Assembly: GCA_963556195.1 (NCBI GenBank) | Contig: OY744516.1 | Span: 31,185,793 to 31,249,792, forward strand | Length of the DNA: 64,000 nt | From: Sepiola atlantica | Lineage: Eukaryota; Mollusca; Cephalopoda; Sepiida; Sepiolidae | Direction: 5' to 3' | Shown: positions 45,879 to 57,518 of the stretch, piece by piece | Position numbering within the stretch: position 1 is the first letter of the stretch | Layout of the letters: the number at the start of each line of letters is the position of its first letter | Notes under the pieces: model-generated | What the model was told of the DNA's origin: nothing | The model's input: the letters and a program-made list of their open reading frames with translations, nothing else | Databases searched by the model: none | Made by a program: the position numbers and the translations under genes

Positions 45879-47129
45879 ATGAAGTTGTATTGAGTTTGCC
45901 GTTATTATATACTTAACTCGTCTAGCAACACATTCGCTCTAGATGATCGATAAATGTCGTTCAATTAATTAACTACTCCATCTTTACGATGAAAAATCAT
46001 TACAGCGATATGATAAGATGATTAGAATTATTCTCTAAAGTAAATAATGTTTGTAAATTGGTGTATTTATTAAAAGAAATCTTATTTTTATTGTAGTCTG
46101 TGTCTTATGTAAAACAACAGCTTATACGTCTATATATTTTATCTACTAAAACGTAAAAGTGATGAATAAAATGGTTATTAAATAATTCATTAGTTTAATT
46201 ATTACAGTAGAAAAGAAAACAAGAGAATTTAAAAGGAAACACTGACCGGATGTTGTGATATGTCACGTGTTTATTTTGTTCGTCGCTGTTTCATCATAAA
46301 ACACAACTCGTGAAAACATGTTTGAAAAAAAAAAAAAAAAAACTCTTAAAGTATAAGTTTTATGTTTATAAATTTATTAACAACTATGTAAATTATTTAC
46401 ATTTACGATTTACTATTAGAAATAAAATAAAAACATTTCCTGTCAGATTGTAGTTTAGTCCATTTGGATTCAACATAATGGTGACGTGTTGTTTCGTATA
46501 TAAAGTCAAAAACAAGTTTCTTTATAGATAAAAAAAGAGTAAATAGAACAGATTAAAAAAATAATAAATGTCGTTCAATTAATTAACTACTTCATCTTTA
46601 CGATGAAAAATTATTACAGCGATATGATAAGATGATTAGAATTCTTCTCAAGTAAATAATGTTTGTAAATTGGTGTATTTATTAAAAGAAATCTTATTTT
46701 TATTGTAATTTGTATCTGTTGTTAAAACAACGCTTCACACGTATTCACAAATATTTCATGCTTCTATATATTTTATCTACTATTAAACACTAGAAAACGT
46801 AAAAGTTATAAATAAAATGGTTATTAAATAATTCATTTATTTAATTATTACAGTAGAAAAGAAAACAAGAGAATTTAAAAGAAAAACTGACCGGATGTTG
46901 TGATATGTCACGTATTTATTTTGTAACTGAGTTCGTCGATGGTTCACCATAAAACACAACCTGTGAAAAACGTGAACTCAATAATATTTGTAAATTGGTG
47001 TATTTATAAGATGATACCTATTTTTATTATAGTTTGTATCTAATCACGTAGATATGAAAACAACTGATTATTCACACGTGGAATAGCTATTCACAAATAT
47101 ATCGTACGTGCGAACGTACACACACACAA

Positions 47130-47130
<1 letters not shown>
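45696..47130. repeat. Segmental duplication, partial copies 3 and 4
   Basis: 45696-46310 matches 39915-40500 (structured module then block B); 46568-47125 is another block B. They are separated by ~250 bp of unassigned AT-rich sequence including poly-A. Confidence 0.75.
45728..45838 (+). repeat. Structured module, full form (partial copy 3)
   Basis: CCTACAGGTAGATCGCTACA through CTGTGGAACTAGGCATT, with all stems preserved. As in unit 1, the site after it lacks the U2 element (TTAAGGCATGAAGTTGTATT). Confidence 0.6.
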
Positions 47131-47179
<49 letters not shown>

Positions 47180-47190
47180 TTATATATTTT
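47125..47190. repeat. (TA)n microsatellite
   Basis: TA array bordering the PLE on its left. Confidence 0.9.
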
Positions 47191-47236
47191 ATTTCTTTGA
47201 GTATTATTTTTTTGGTTTGTTCACACTTTTGTCGAT

Positions 47237-48623
47237 TTGTGTTGTATAGTTAATTACTACCCCTCAATAACTAGAGCACCCTTAGAAAATGTCATAGAAT
47301 TCGCCACTCTCCTCTCTAATATCTCTGAAGACGAAATAAACATAATTAAAAAATGCCAAATCACGGTACTAATAAATAATAATGAACAATGGACAAAGAA
47401 GGACCACTTCTCTTCCTTCGATGTTTCTATGGGCTCTCTTGCCTCTGCCGAGGTGACAGACTTGGTTGGCCTGTACTTACTATATAACCTAACAAAAGAT
47501 CTCGAAGTCGATTCGATCGGGCTTTACAGAGATGATGGCCTAATGTATGTTAAAAACACAAATGGACAAAGGTGTGAACAAACCAAAAAAATAATACTCA
47601 AAGAAATAAAACGAATAGGCCTAAAGGCTGAAATAACATCAAATGTCAAACAGGTCAACTTCCTCGATATTACCTTCAACCTCACTAGTGATACTTATGA
47701 GCCTTACGCTAAAGATAATCCCTACCCCCTTTATGTCAACCCATTATCTAATCACCCTAGATCTGTAAGTAAACACATCCCTGAATCAATTAGTCGAAGG
47801 ATTAGCAAAACTCCTCTAATATAGATATATTCAATAAACATAAGAACTTTTATGAAAAGGCACTAAAGGAGAGTGAATATAAAAATACCAAAATAGAGTA
47901 TATTCCATCTACACAAAATAACCCTGGTAGGAACAAAAATAGAAATAGGAAAATTATCTGGTATACACCTCCATTTAACAATTCAACTAAAACAAAATTA
48001 GGAAATAAATTCCTAAACTTAATAAATACTCATTTCCCCAATAACAAAATACTCCATAAAATCTTTAATAAGAACACACTGAAACTAAGCTATTGTTGTG
48101 GTGACAACCTGGAAAAAATCATAACAAAGCACAACAGTAAAATACTAAACACCTCAATAACCTCAAATCCTAGAAGAACATGTAACTGTACTAACAAATC
48201 AAACTTCCCTCTAAACCAAAAGTGCCTATCAACCTAAGTGGTCTATGAGGCATCTATCTCCTCAACCGAAAACCCATCCCAGACTAACTATTATATTGGT
48301 CTGGCAGGTAACAACTTCAAGGAAAGATTCTGCAACCATAAACTCTCCTTCAACAACCCTGACCATCCTGGCCAAACTGGACTTTCACTACACTACCACA
48401 AAATAAAAACAAAAAAAGAAACTCCCATAATAAAGTGGAAAATCTTGAAAAATCTAGCACCTGCAAATCAATAAACTCACCATGTAGATTATGTTTAAAT
48501 GAAAAACTGGAAATTATCCGTTTTAAAGACAAAAATAAACTCCTAAATAGAAAACAAGAGACATCTATCAACTGTAAACATAGTAGACTCTACCTCCTTA
48601 GCAACCCACATACCCCACCTTAA
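47237..48623 (+). pseudogene. PLE reverse transcriptase with GIY-YIG-like C-terminus (lineage 2), best copy
   Basis: 5'-truncated: it starts inside the palm (NYYPSITRAPLENVIEFA). Then FDVSMGSLASAEVTDLVGLY, the catalytic box GLYRDDGL (about 47519-47542), FLDITFNLTSDTYEPY, and SNHPRSVSKHIPESI. After a frameshift near 47815 come IIWYTPPFNNSTKTKLGNKF, LHKIFNKNTLKLSYCCGDN and a Cys-rich CNCTNKSNFPLNQKC; a stop at 48235; then TNYYIGLAGNNFKERFCNHK (GIY-YIG-type); and, after a second frameshift near 48465, CRLCLNEKLEIIRFKDKNKL to a stop at 48623. RT plus C-terminal GIY-YIG is the PLE domain plan. Inactive. Confidence 0.85.
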
Positions 48624-49136
48624 CCCTACACCAACTCCCCACATAATTTAAAAAAAATGGAATTTTTTTTTACAAAAATGAATGATTACATTAACCCCCC
48701 CCCCCAGTATACACTACCTCAAAACACATTATAACCTCCTACCCACCCACCCAAATTTACCACCCAACCCCACCCCAACAAGTCCCGATGAATCTATAAA
48801 TCTATAAATATATAACCATCCCACTAAACTATCAATAACATCAAATCTCTAAGTATTACCTATAATTCTCAGCCTCAATAGCCTCTCAGTCATACTACCA
48901 ATTCTACCAAAATCATCTCCCACCTAAACCCATAACTGGGACAGCTATTAACTCTGATATCACTTAGACTAATCTAATCTCCATTACTCAATCCTTCGAT
49001 TACTATCTTGAACACTTAATTATTGACTGGTACTTAGTCCTTGTCATTGGTAGTAGAACTATAAAAGCCTACCATCACTTGTAGACTCATTTCGCCCAAT
49101 GACTTCGCAAGTAGCAGGATGGTAATAATGGTGATA
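48624..49136. repeat. PLE-associated 3' untranslated region, copy 2
   Basis: Collinear with 28226-28726, slightly longer. Confidence 0.7.

Positions 49137-49208
<72 letters not shown>
49137..49208. repeat. (TTA)n microsatellite in the PLE 3' region
   Basis: About 24 ATT units. Confidence 0.95.
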
Positions 49209-49219
49209 GTTATTGTTAT

Positions 49220-49905
49220 TATTATCTTGTTATTTTTATTTTTATTTTTATTTTTATTAATGCTATTATCACTGCGACTATCGTAGGTAGGATTGGCATT
49301 GTAATTATTATTGTTATTGTAATCGATTTTATTAATACTAAAAATGGTAACACCATTAAACTTCTTTTATATAATGATTCCACTAGTATTGATTTTAGTA
49401 TAATATAATCACAATTAAAAAATATTATCACAACAAAATTCACTACAATTACTGAGCAAGCCATAAATAACTATATTAAAATAGAATGCAAAAGTAGCAA
49501 TAAATACCCTAAATTAAAATTATCAAACATTTTTATCTACACGATAATTACCTATTACAACAAAAATGACAGTTATAACTCTATGATTATAATTATATTC
49601 TCATTTTAAATTTAACCCCCCCTGCCCCCCGCCCTGGCTGGAATTGAGGTCACGATGGCCCAGACACGAGAGAACCTCCCACGCAACTTTTTGAAACATG
49701 ACTTGTTGGGGTCTCCCCCTCTCCCTTCTCATGTCCCCGTTATAGGCAGAGCTCTATCTCTGTCCCCCTCCCTCTAATGCATCTTCAATTTCCGGTTGAG
49801 GTTGAATTTAAAATCTTTGCCATTTGATTCCATTATAGCTTGAAGAGTTGACGTTCTTTGCGAGCGTTAATGAAACAGCATATATTTTGTCGCAATTAAT
49901 GGAAT
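49220..49905. repeat. ~700-bp repeat, copy 3
   Basis: Collinear with 28850-29575 but more diverged (GACTTGTTGGGGTCTCCCCC, CTGCGACTATCGTAGGTAGG). Confidence 0.7.
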
Positions 49906-49917
49906 AAAATCACCAAC

Positions 49918-49919
49918 AA

Positions 49920-50017
<98 letters not shown>

Positions 50018-50018
50018 G
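49918..50018. repeat. (TA)n microsatellite
   Basis: About 100 bp with three CA interruptions. Confidence 0.95.
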
Positions 50019-50154
50019 GGGTAAGGTGCACGATAAGTCATGAAAATGAAATGCCGTGGTAGACAACATGTGTGAAAAAAGACAAACGGAAAACAGGTTA
50101 AAATGCAGGAGAAAAACAAAAACAAGAGATTTGACCGGTTTGGTTCGTATTAAC

Positions 50155-50156
<2 letters not shown>

Positions 50157-50214
<58 letters not shown>
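50157..50214. repeat. (TA)n microsatellite
   Basis: Pure array bordering a PLE-like terminus. Confidence 0.95.
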
Positions 50215-50219
<5 letters not shown>

Positions 50220-50290
50220 AAAACCCAAAATATTTATGTTGTCATTAACGTTTCGTCTTTATTTCAAGACTTTCTCAGGATAATTGGTCT
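50215..50290 (-). mobile_element. PLE-like terminus
   Basis: The minus strand reads TTATCCTGAGAAAGTCTTGA then AATAAAGACGAAACGTTAAT, nearly the 37410 motif with one substitution in CTGATGA (CTGAGAA). Adjacent to (TA)n. Confidence 0.55.
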
Positions 50291-50408
50291 ACAGAAATAA
50301 CACACAAGTACAAATATTTCAAACAGTCTTTTTATATATACATAGCTCTTTGTTATTGTTTTTACTAGGGATAGACGCAGATTTTTTTCTTAGTAATTGT
50401 CCACTTTC

Positions 50409-50410
<2 letters not shown>

Positions 50411-50476
<66 letters not shown>
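50411..50476. repeat. (TA)n microsatellite
   Basis: Pure array. Confidence 0.95.
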
Positions 50477-50480
<4 letters not shown>

Positions 50481-50529
50481 ATTATAATTATTATTATTTC
50501 ATGTATTCACATAAAATTTTATAAGGAGA

Positions 50530-50790
50530 TATAATTTTTATGTATCAATTTTCGGTATTTACTTCAACAGTGCGCGATACGTAAGTAGAGCTAGGTAGTA
50601 ATCTATTAAAATATATTTATGGCAATTAAGCTACACAGAGGCTCTCGCGTTTCATCCCCAGGGGGAATCTTCAGGCTAAAATGCATGGCGTAATTTTTGC
50701 TGGGTGTTTTATATACACGGCTAGCTAGTTAACCAATCAGATTTTTTGTTGTTTGCTCAGCCAATCGTTGGGCTTCTACCGAACAAAGGT
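50530..50790 (-). mobile_element. PLE pseudo-LTR (lineage 2)
   Basis: The minus strand has CATTTTAGCCTGAAGATTCC then CCCTGGGGATGAAACGCGAG and CCTCTGTGTAGCTTAATTGC, the landmarks of 21468-21605 and 26125-26280. The stem UCCCC/GGGGA is perfect here. Confidence 0.65.
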
Positions 50791-50999
50791 GTGGTTAGTG
50801 TTACTTCCTATATCCTGTTCTATTGTTGTTTTCTTATAGATTGGCCTATATCCTGTTTCCTTTGTTGTATCAATATAATGGGTGAATTTATTTTAACACG
50901 TGGTTCCTTGTATTTCTATTTTTAGGTTTTAATTGTTATATATATATACATATAAATATTGTATCTTGTATCTGAATTTGGAGTATATTGATCAAAATT

Positions 51000-51525
51000 A
51001 TAAATAAAAATGCTTATTCATAATTTAATAGAAAACTAAAGTAAAAGATCAAAGCAAAAAATCTTCTAGAGAAATCGACCGGAAGTTGTGATATGTAAAA
51101 ATGAATATACCGTTTATTTTGCAACTTTTTTTAAAGTACAAATAGGCAACCAACGGCGGGTAATTCTGCTCTTGTGGAATAATGTCATGCCTTTGAAAAC
51201 ACGGTCCATGGACTAACGTGTGTGAAGGTAGCAAAGAGCTATCATTTCCGTTTTCATCCTTGACATACTTTATTCAAGGAATTCCGAACTTGAAAGATAA
51301 ATCTAAGAAGAATTTGATTAGGGGATTTGATGAAAAAGAAAGCAGGGGGCTTCTTGTCTGGAGTTGACATTCACATGCTACCTGTCCACTTGTCGGTTAT
51401 GGTCAAAGAGCCCGAGAAAGGGCATAAATTGTGCCTGCGCACGCGTGATAGTGTGACCATGCGTGTTTGAAGGGAGTCTTTGTTTTGAGCCTCGCACAAC
51501 AGCGCAAAGGTTAAGAAGAAGAATG
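51000..51525. other. No recognisable feature
   Basis: Mixed-composition sequence with no coding frame or repeat I can name. Confidence 0.5.
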
Positions 51526-52320
51526 CAAAGCAGAAAAAAAACACGAGAAAGAAGTGGAGAGAGAGGGAGAGGGGGGTGAGAGTGAGAAAGAGTGAGAAAG
51601 AGAGAGAAAGAGAGAGAAAGAGAAAGAAAGAGAGAAAAAGAGATGGAGAGAAAAGAAGGGGCGAAATGATAGAAAAAAATAAAAAAGATGAATGCAAAAA
51701 AATGAAAGTAATGAAAGATTAAAGAAAATAAAAGATAAAAGTAAAGTAAATAAAAGTGAGAAAAAAGAAATGTAAAGAGAGGGAGAGAGAGACAGTGAGA
51801 GAGAGAAAGAGAGAGAGAGAGAGGATGACAGAGAAGAATGCCAAAAATAATGAAATATTAAAGAAAAGAGCTGATAAAAGTAAAGTAAAAAAAATGTAAA
51901 GAGAGAGTGAGAGAGAAAGAAAGAGAGAAAGAAAGAGAGAGAGAGAATAAAAGAGTGATAGAGAGAATAATGGCAAAAGAAATGACAATAATGAAGAATT
52001 AAAGAAAAGTGAAGAAAAGTACAGAAAATTAAAACGAAAATTGGTAAAAGGAATGAAACCAGAAAATGACAAACAAGAAAGACGAAAGAAAGAAGAGACC
52101 TACAAAAAAGGAATACAGAAAGAAAGAAGCGAAAACAATGAAAGAAAAATGAAACAGAATATGTAAAACTAAAAATTTAACAGAAGGAAAAAAACGTAAA
52201 AGGATAAATAAAGAAAGAAAAGACCAAACAAACAATGAAAAACACAAACATAAAATTATAGTAAAATGAAAGGACATTAAGAACATAACGAGTTGTAGAG
52301 TAAACAAAGAATCAACATTT
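51526..52320. repeat. Purine-rich (A/G) low-complexity tract
   Basis: About 800 bp dominated by GAGA, AAAG and GAAA on the + strand. The Phe/Ser/Leu-rich minus-strand frames are artefacts. Similar in make-up to 1781-3100. Confidence 0.85.
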
Positions 52321-52387
52321 TTTTATAAACATTTAAACGTTAATCATCATAGAAAAATATAACAAATATATAAGATTCCTCCTCTCT

Positions 52388-52530
52388 TGGGAGGTGACGA
52401 TGGCTAAGTGGTTAATAATCCGAACTGACAACCGTTCATTTAGGATGTTGGCAACCTTCACGTGGTCGCTCCTGTCTAGAAAAGATTCTGACTAGAAAGA
52501 TATCCGACGATAGAATCATCTGAAAGATTC
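52388..52530 (+). mobile_element. tRNA-derived SINE
   Basis: TTGGGAGGTGACGATGGCTA then AGTGGTTAATAATCCGAACT (A-box region), then GGATGTTGGCAACC and AGAATCATCTGA. Its head and tail match the minus-strand copies at 58742-58893 and 61960-62140. Confidence 0.55.
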
Positions 52531-52799
52531 TATTTATCTTCCTCTGACAAGGTAAGATGTGACACAAGGTCGGGAAAGTTGGAAAAAAACAGCGCTCGAG
52601 AATTTGAGCACTCTGGCTGTTTAAAAATTGCCTGGGCAGCCCCGTCGGCATTCCCCGGTAGGTAAGAAATAAACTTACTCCCCCCCCCTAAAGAGGGGAG
52701 GCAAAGCCTGGGAAGGTGCACCTCCTAGAACTGCACAGGACCGACAACCAATAGACCGGCGTAAATCCAGACCCAAAGATCCCGGACGATACCGGTTTA
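52531..52799 (-). mobile_element. U2-family type A body, alternative head
   Basis: The minus strand reads CCGGTATCGTCCGGGATCTT, GGGTCTGGATTTACGCCGGT, CTATTGGTTGTCGGTCCTGT and then the type A body. In place of the U2 5' end it carries a GTCTGGATTTACGCCGGTCTA segment, which the 4995 copy has as well as the U2 head. Inverted partner at 53391-53668. Confidence 0.7.
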
Positions 52800-53279
52800 T
52801 TAGGCGGGGTAAAAAAAACCTGGTTGCTTTAGAATCATCTGAAAGATATCTGACGATAGAATCATCTGATAAGGAAAAGAAGAAAAGAAAAAAAAGAGAG
52901 AATGCGATATGAGAAAAACCGAAACGAAGGTAAAGAAAGAGAAGTAAAAATAATATAAATATTTAAAAAAAACAAAAAACCGGTCGAAATGAGAAAAGCA
53001 ATCAGAAAGAAGCTGTTAATACAAATTGCCAAATTTTAAACTCTCTACGGATGCAGTTATCTGAGCAAGCGAAATATCTGAAACGAATGACCGGCGGTCA
53101 ATCGATAGGGTCATTGAGATCATTATTAGTGGTCATCACCACCGAGTGAGCGGTGAAACGGATTGGCGCTATTGCTGACACCATCAACAAAAACATAACA
53201 TTATCAACTTTTCACACTATAGAACAACTTGGGGTGATTACTGCTTAGAGTGTCCGAAATTGGAACCGAACATTCATAT

Positions 53280-53350
53280 TGGTCGAACGGGGGTCGGCGG
53301 CGAAAGGGTTAATGCTTGCTTTGTTAAGACACGATTGGGTTCTGAATCCC
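53280..53350 (+). mobile_element. tRNA-like SINE fragment
   Basis: AAAGGGTTAATGCTTGCTTT and GATTGGGTTCTGAATCCCGT could be decayed A and B boxes. Tentative. Confidence 0.3.
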
Positions 53351-53390
53351 GTGTGTGTAGAAACATCAACACAGTTATAAAGATTCGCTT

Positions 53391-53668
53391 AAACCGGTAT
53401 TGTCCAGGTCTTCGGGTCTGGATTTACGCCGGTCTATCGGTTGTCCGTCCTGTGCAGTTCTAGGAGGTGCACCCTCCCAGGCTTTGCCTTCTCACCCTTT
53501 GAGAAGGGGTTAGTTTATTGCTAATCGCCTGAAGCGCCTCTACCGGGGAATGCCGACGGGGCTGCCCATGCAATTTTTAAACGACCAGAGTGCTCAAATT
53601 CTCCAGCGCTGTTTTTCCCCCACTTTCCCGACCTTGTGTAACATCTTACCTTGTGGGAGGAAGATAAA
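53391..53668 (+). mobile_element. U2-family type A body, alternative head, inverted partner
   Basis: AAACCGGTATTGTCCAGGTC, TTCGGGTCTGGATTTACGCC, GGTCTATCGGTTGTCCGTCC then the type A body to GGGAGGAAGATAAATA. About 85% identical to 52531-52799 in reverse complement; the pair encloses ~590 bp with no transposase. Confidence 0.7.
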
Positions 53669-53745
53669 TAAAAGAAATGTTAAGAATAATAATCCCGATT
53701 CACTATCATCATTTAAAGTACAATTATAATACCGTAAATCCCCCA

Positions 53746-53751
<6 letters not shown>

Positions 53752-53805
<54 letters not shown>
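53752..53805. repeat. (TA)n microsatellite
   Basis: Pure array at the left edge of the second complex block. Confidence 0.95.
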
Positions 53806-53809
<4 letters not shown>

Positions 53810-55066
53810 GAGGAGGTAATGACTGGGAGGATGATATGACGAACGAACATTACCCTCTAAGCAGGAGTTAAATTCCTCGGATGATATCATGACAACAGAA
53901 TAGATAGTAAACTACCCCCCACACACAAAAGGCACGAACGTATACTATACTGCCTCCCCCCCCCCCCGAAGAGGAGGCAATACCTGGGAGGAATGTATCA
54001 CTACAGAGAATTAAATAAGCATAATCCGTTTTAACGTTAATATAGTTAGAATAGGTGGGAAAAACCTTTGAATTTCTTTATTTAGATAACATTAAACACC
54101 ATGGCAAGTTTCATTGTTCAGGTGAAACGCCTAAATGGAAATTGTCTGGAAAAATATAATCGCCATCTTTATAAAAAAAAGATGAATATGCTAGCTAAGG
54201 AAAAATTATATAATCTTTCATAATGTTCATGTTAAAAAGACATGTTTATTATAAACTTGTGTTATCGTTCTTGCTTTGAATATACTACACTGACTATTCC
54301 TGACAGAGGATAATATCATGATTAACGAACACCACTTCCCTCCACACAAAAAGGAGGAAGTAATTCCTGCGAGGACGCTTTTAGAAGAACAGAACCGATG
54401 CTACATTACCCCCTTAAAAGATATTCTGAGTAAATCGAGTTTTTTGGGGGGTAGGGGGGCATTCTGGGAGGATTTCCCCGTACACCCCTTTAAAACGGAG
54501 AAGGTAATTCCTGGGAGGGCAATCTTATGACAACGGAACCGATATTCCAATTAATTAATTGTTTTGTTTTCTTTTAATTTAAAAATGCCTAGTCACAAAA
54601 CAATATTTTTGATGATTCCGTGACCTTTTGGCTAAGATCAAGGTGTAGTATCTGTTCTCGACATCTCAACGATATTTATCATCTTACTAAATTATCTCCC
54701 TTGAAAATCAAATTTTAAAATAGTTTTTAAACGCTATCATTTTTTAATAAACTCTTTTTATTTAATTTTATTTATAATTATAATAATATCACTATTAATA
54801 AAAACGATTGCGTATGTAGAAGAACATTTGACAATACAGATTAGAAAATGGTACATTACAGAATATTAATTTATTAAAAACTAAAAAGAAATGACTATGC
54901 AAATGAACAATATCGAGATTTGTTTGAGATAGTTGCAGATGTCTATATATACGGTATTTCAATATATTCTTATATCATTAGAATCAAATATGCCTAACCG
55001 GTTTTAATGTTAATGTAGTTAGGATAGATAAAAAAACATTCGCATTTATTCATTTAGATATATATA
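53806..55066. repeat. Complex repeat block, second copy
   Basis: Collinear with 7078-8398: GGAGGATGATATGACGAACG units, CTACCCCCCACACA, GCCATCTTTATAAA, and the GTTTTAACGTTAATATAGTT module at 54030 and again near 54985. The two copies differ by many small indels, so they are old. Confidence 0.75.
54612..54660 (+). mobile_element. U2 snRNA 5'-end-like segment, body type C
   Basis: ATGATTCCGTGACCTTTTGG then CTAAGATCAAGGTGTAGTAT and CTGTTCTCG, matching U2 nt ~1-45 with few changes, then the same non-U2 sequence as at 7964. Confidence 0.75.
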
Positions 55067-55067
55067 T

Positions 55068-55141
<74 letters not shown>
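55067..55141. repeat. (CA)n-(TA)n microsatellite
   Basis: Short CA run then ~62 bp of TA. Confidence 0.95.
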
Positions 55142-55144
<3 letters not shown>

Positions 55145-55339
55145 AGTAATTTATGAGAATAAAGATTGTAAAAATGCAATATCTATTGCGTCATCAGTTG
55201 CTGAATACAAGGTGTTTCAAATAATAGAAATGTATTTTTTCCTTAAGTCACGTCTTTTCAAAGAATGAAATCTTATCATCAAGGGAATAGAGAGATAAGT
55301 TGGTAGGGTAATTACCAAAATTCATAATTTGAAAAGATA

Positions 55340-55470
55340 TACAGGGGGATTCATAAGTCACTTAGCTATTTATTTTTGAAATTCTAAAGTTAAAAAATAC
55401 GGTAATACAAAACAGAAATGTAAATGACATTTCAAATAGCTAAGTGAAGTGACTCATGAATCACCCTGTA
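55340..55470. mobile_element. Mariner-like MITE
   Basis: Terminal inverted repeats: TACAGGGGGATTCATAAGTC on the left and, reversed, TACAGGGTGATTCATGAGTC on the right; both continue into ACTTAGCTATTT-type sequence. The 131 bp unit is bounded by TA, the mariner/Tc1 target. No transposase. Confidence 0.75.
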
Positions 55471-56051
55471 AATATACTATAAGATAAATACAAATATAAA
55501 AAGTATAGAAAATGTCCAATGCAAAGAGAAGAGGTTGAAATATATTAAAACGTTCACCGTTGAAGGCGTCATGAAAATTGTAGCAGCAGGTTCAAAAGCG
55601 AAAAATCCATGAAAGGTTGGTGTAAAAGATTGTAAAATCCGTAAAATTTTTGAGCTGTCAAAACAACGGCTCAAGTAATCCGGTTAGCAGAGGTTGCAAT
55701 GTAAACGTTTAAGGTGTAGGTTGTGTATTAAAAGCCATTTGTAGGACTCCCATGAGGTTTTCCAGATATATGTTTTATGGAGTTAAATTCAAAGAAAGAT
55801 AATATGAAGTAGTTTTTATCCAGGCAAAAAGTTGGTAAAAACTAGCGTCTCTAGAGAAATCGAAAAGTTGACTAATTCAAATTCCAATTCAAACAAGTTA
55901 CGTTTAAAGAAGTTGGGATAGCAAAGAGGGAATAGTGCGAGGGATTAGACGATTGATGTAAAAAAGGTTGGGTGGGTGGCGCTTAGATACAGGACAGTTT
56001 CAGATATAAAAATTTATTTTAAAGTAGGAAGTGATTAAGTAGGATTATAAA

Positions 56052-56054
<3 letters not shown>
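55471..56054. other. No recognisable feature
   Basis: AT-rich sequence without a known repeat or coding frame. Confidence 0.5.

Positions 56055-56110
<56 letters not shown>
56055..56110. repeat. (TA)n microsatellite
   Basis: Pure array abutting a PLE N-terminal fragment. Confidence 0.95.
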
Positions 56111-56114
<4 letters not shown>

Positions 56115-56119
56115 GTATA

Positions 56120-56340
56120 TTTAGGCAGCAAGTCATTATCTAAGCGAGCGTTGTTGAACCACGGAACTTTCGCGTTTGTATATTTTCCTCGTGAGGTTCT
56201 CAAACCGTCGAGCCATCTTTCTGGTTTCAGGTGGCAATCCGTATAGTACTTCGCCGATAGTTTTTAATTCGGCCATTTTCTCGAGCGCTTTCGACTTTCG
56301 TAGTCGTCTTCAGGATAAAAAAACAAACAAAACCCTAATC
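56120..56340 (-). pseudogene. PLE 5' end with N-terminal codons (lineage 1), copy 2
   Basis: Near-identical to 10372-10572, including the terminus TCCTGAAGACGACTACGAAA and GGCAATCC...GGTGGCA coding of GLPPETRKM. It too runs into (TA)n at the LLPKY codons. A 1-bp deletion near 56158 breaks the frame relative to the first copy. Confidence 0.75.
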
Positions 56341-56400
56341 CTATCGTAAAACCAGACCGCACAAAGGCTAAGGATTTGTAGTGTAAAACTTTCAAGATTA

Positions 56401-57072
56401 CTTGATGAAATGATAGTTATCTTGAATGACACGAAAAAACTCGTCAAGTTCGGCCCTGTCAGCACCCATGATGCAACAGCTTCCTTGAAAACCAAGTTCC
56501 TAAATAAATTGGTTAAATGGGTAAAAGCGGTGTACTCTATTCTGATATAGCTAGTGAGATTAGACCCTCCGGCGTTATGTGCTCTTATGATATTAGTAAC
56601 CTATTTACTTGTGTCTCTATTTTGGAAACAATAGATATATGTGCCGATTTTTTATATCGTAGCCATTTATCGCTCCCTTCTATTCCTGAGATCACATTCG
56701 TTAAGCCAATGAAATTTGCCACTGCATCTGTTGAATTCAGTTTTAACGATGTAATGTATAGGCAAATAGATGGTGTTTCCATCGGCTCAGTTTTGGTACC
56801 AACGATGGCGAACATTTTTGTATGTTTCCATGAAAAAGAATTACTATCTGAACCCATGAAACTGTTCGTCTACTTTCGATATGTAGACGACACCTTTTGA
56901 CTCTTCAATAATCAAACAGATGCAAATACATTCTTCTCTTTATTGAACAAAATGCATCCCACATTAACGTAGACATACGAAGGAGGGTGTAATTCGTCTC
57001 TAGCTTTCCTTGATGTATTGGTAACAAAAACTCAATCCTGTTACCTTACATCAATTTACCGTAAACCTACGT
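56401..57072 (+). pseudogene. Penelope reverse transcriptase relic (lineage 1)
   Basis: LDEMIVILNDTKKLVKFGPV and THDATASLKTKFLNKLVKW, then after a frameshift near 56530 GVLYSDIASEIRPSG. The next codons jump to VMCSYDISNLFTCVSILETI, so the fingers segment normally between them is deleted (junction ~56574). Then FATASVEFSFNDVMYRQIDG and VSIGSVLVPTMANIFV, the catalytic box YVDD (56880-56891), then FSLLNKMHPTL, SSLAFLDVLVTKTQ and LTSIYRKPT. Stops at 56898 and about 56970. A clear Penelope-type RT, inactive. Confidence 0.9.
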
Positions 57073-57182
57073 AAATCATTTATTTATTTTGGCTGCGATA
57101 CGTTTGAACAGAAAGCACTCTGCATAAATGCTAAGTGGGAATAATTTCCCCTCACCAATGTGATTCCTCCCAGATGGGGAGC

Positions 57183-57201
57183 GACACACACACACACACA
57201 T

Positions 57202-57285
<84 letters not shown>
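57183..57285. repeat. (CA)n-(TA)n compound microsatellite
   Basis: About 45 bp of CA then about 62 bp of TA. Confidence 0.95.
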
Positions 57286-57288
<3 letters not shown>

Positions 57289-57384
57289 CATCATCTTCTC
57301 TTGCAGGCAGATATTGTTGAATATAAGAGACAACTCCTGTCTAGATATATTTTGGTAGATCCTTTCAATTGTCCGAATCAGCAT
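57286..57384 (-). pseudogene. PLE N-terminal fragment (lineage 3)
   Basis: The minus strand reads IERIYQNISRQELSLIFNNI then CLQEKMMPIYI, running into TA repeats. Same block as at 4085 and 10372 but a distinct sequence. Confidence 0.65.
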
Positions 57385-57448
57385 CTTAGTTTCGGACTAT
57401 TGAAAGGATCTACCAAAAGATATCTAGACATGAGTTGTCTCTTATATT

Positions 57449-57454
<6 letters not shown>
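57314..57454. repeat. Inverted pair of PLE N-terminal fragments
   Basis: Arms 57314-57377 and 57391-57454 are reverse complements (~92%) with a 13-nt loop. The right arm encodes YQKISRHELSLIFNN on the plus strand. TA arrays flank both outer ends. Confidence 0.85.

Positions 57455-57462
<8 letters not shown>

Positions 57463-57515
<53 letters not shown>
57463..57515. repeat. (TA)n microsatellite
   Basis: Pure array on the right of the inverted PLE pair. Confidence 0.95.

Positions 57516-57518
<3 letters not shown>

Noticed and set aside
52531..53668. LTRs of an LTR retrotransposon
   Set aside because: The two copies are inverted, not direct, and enclose no gag/pol, primer-binding site or polypurine tract.
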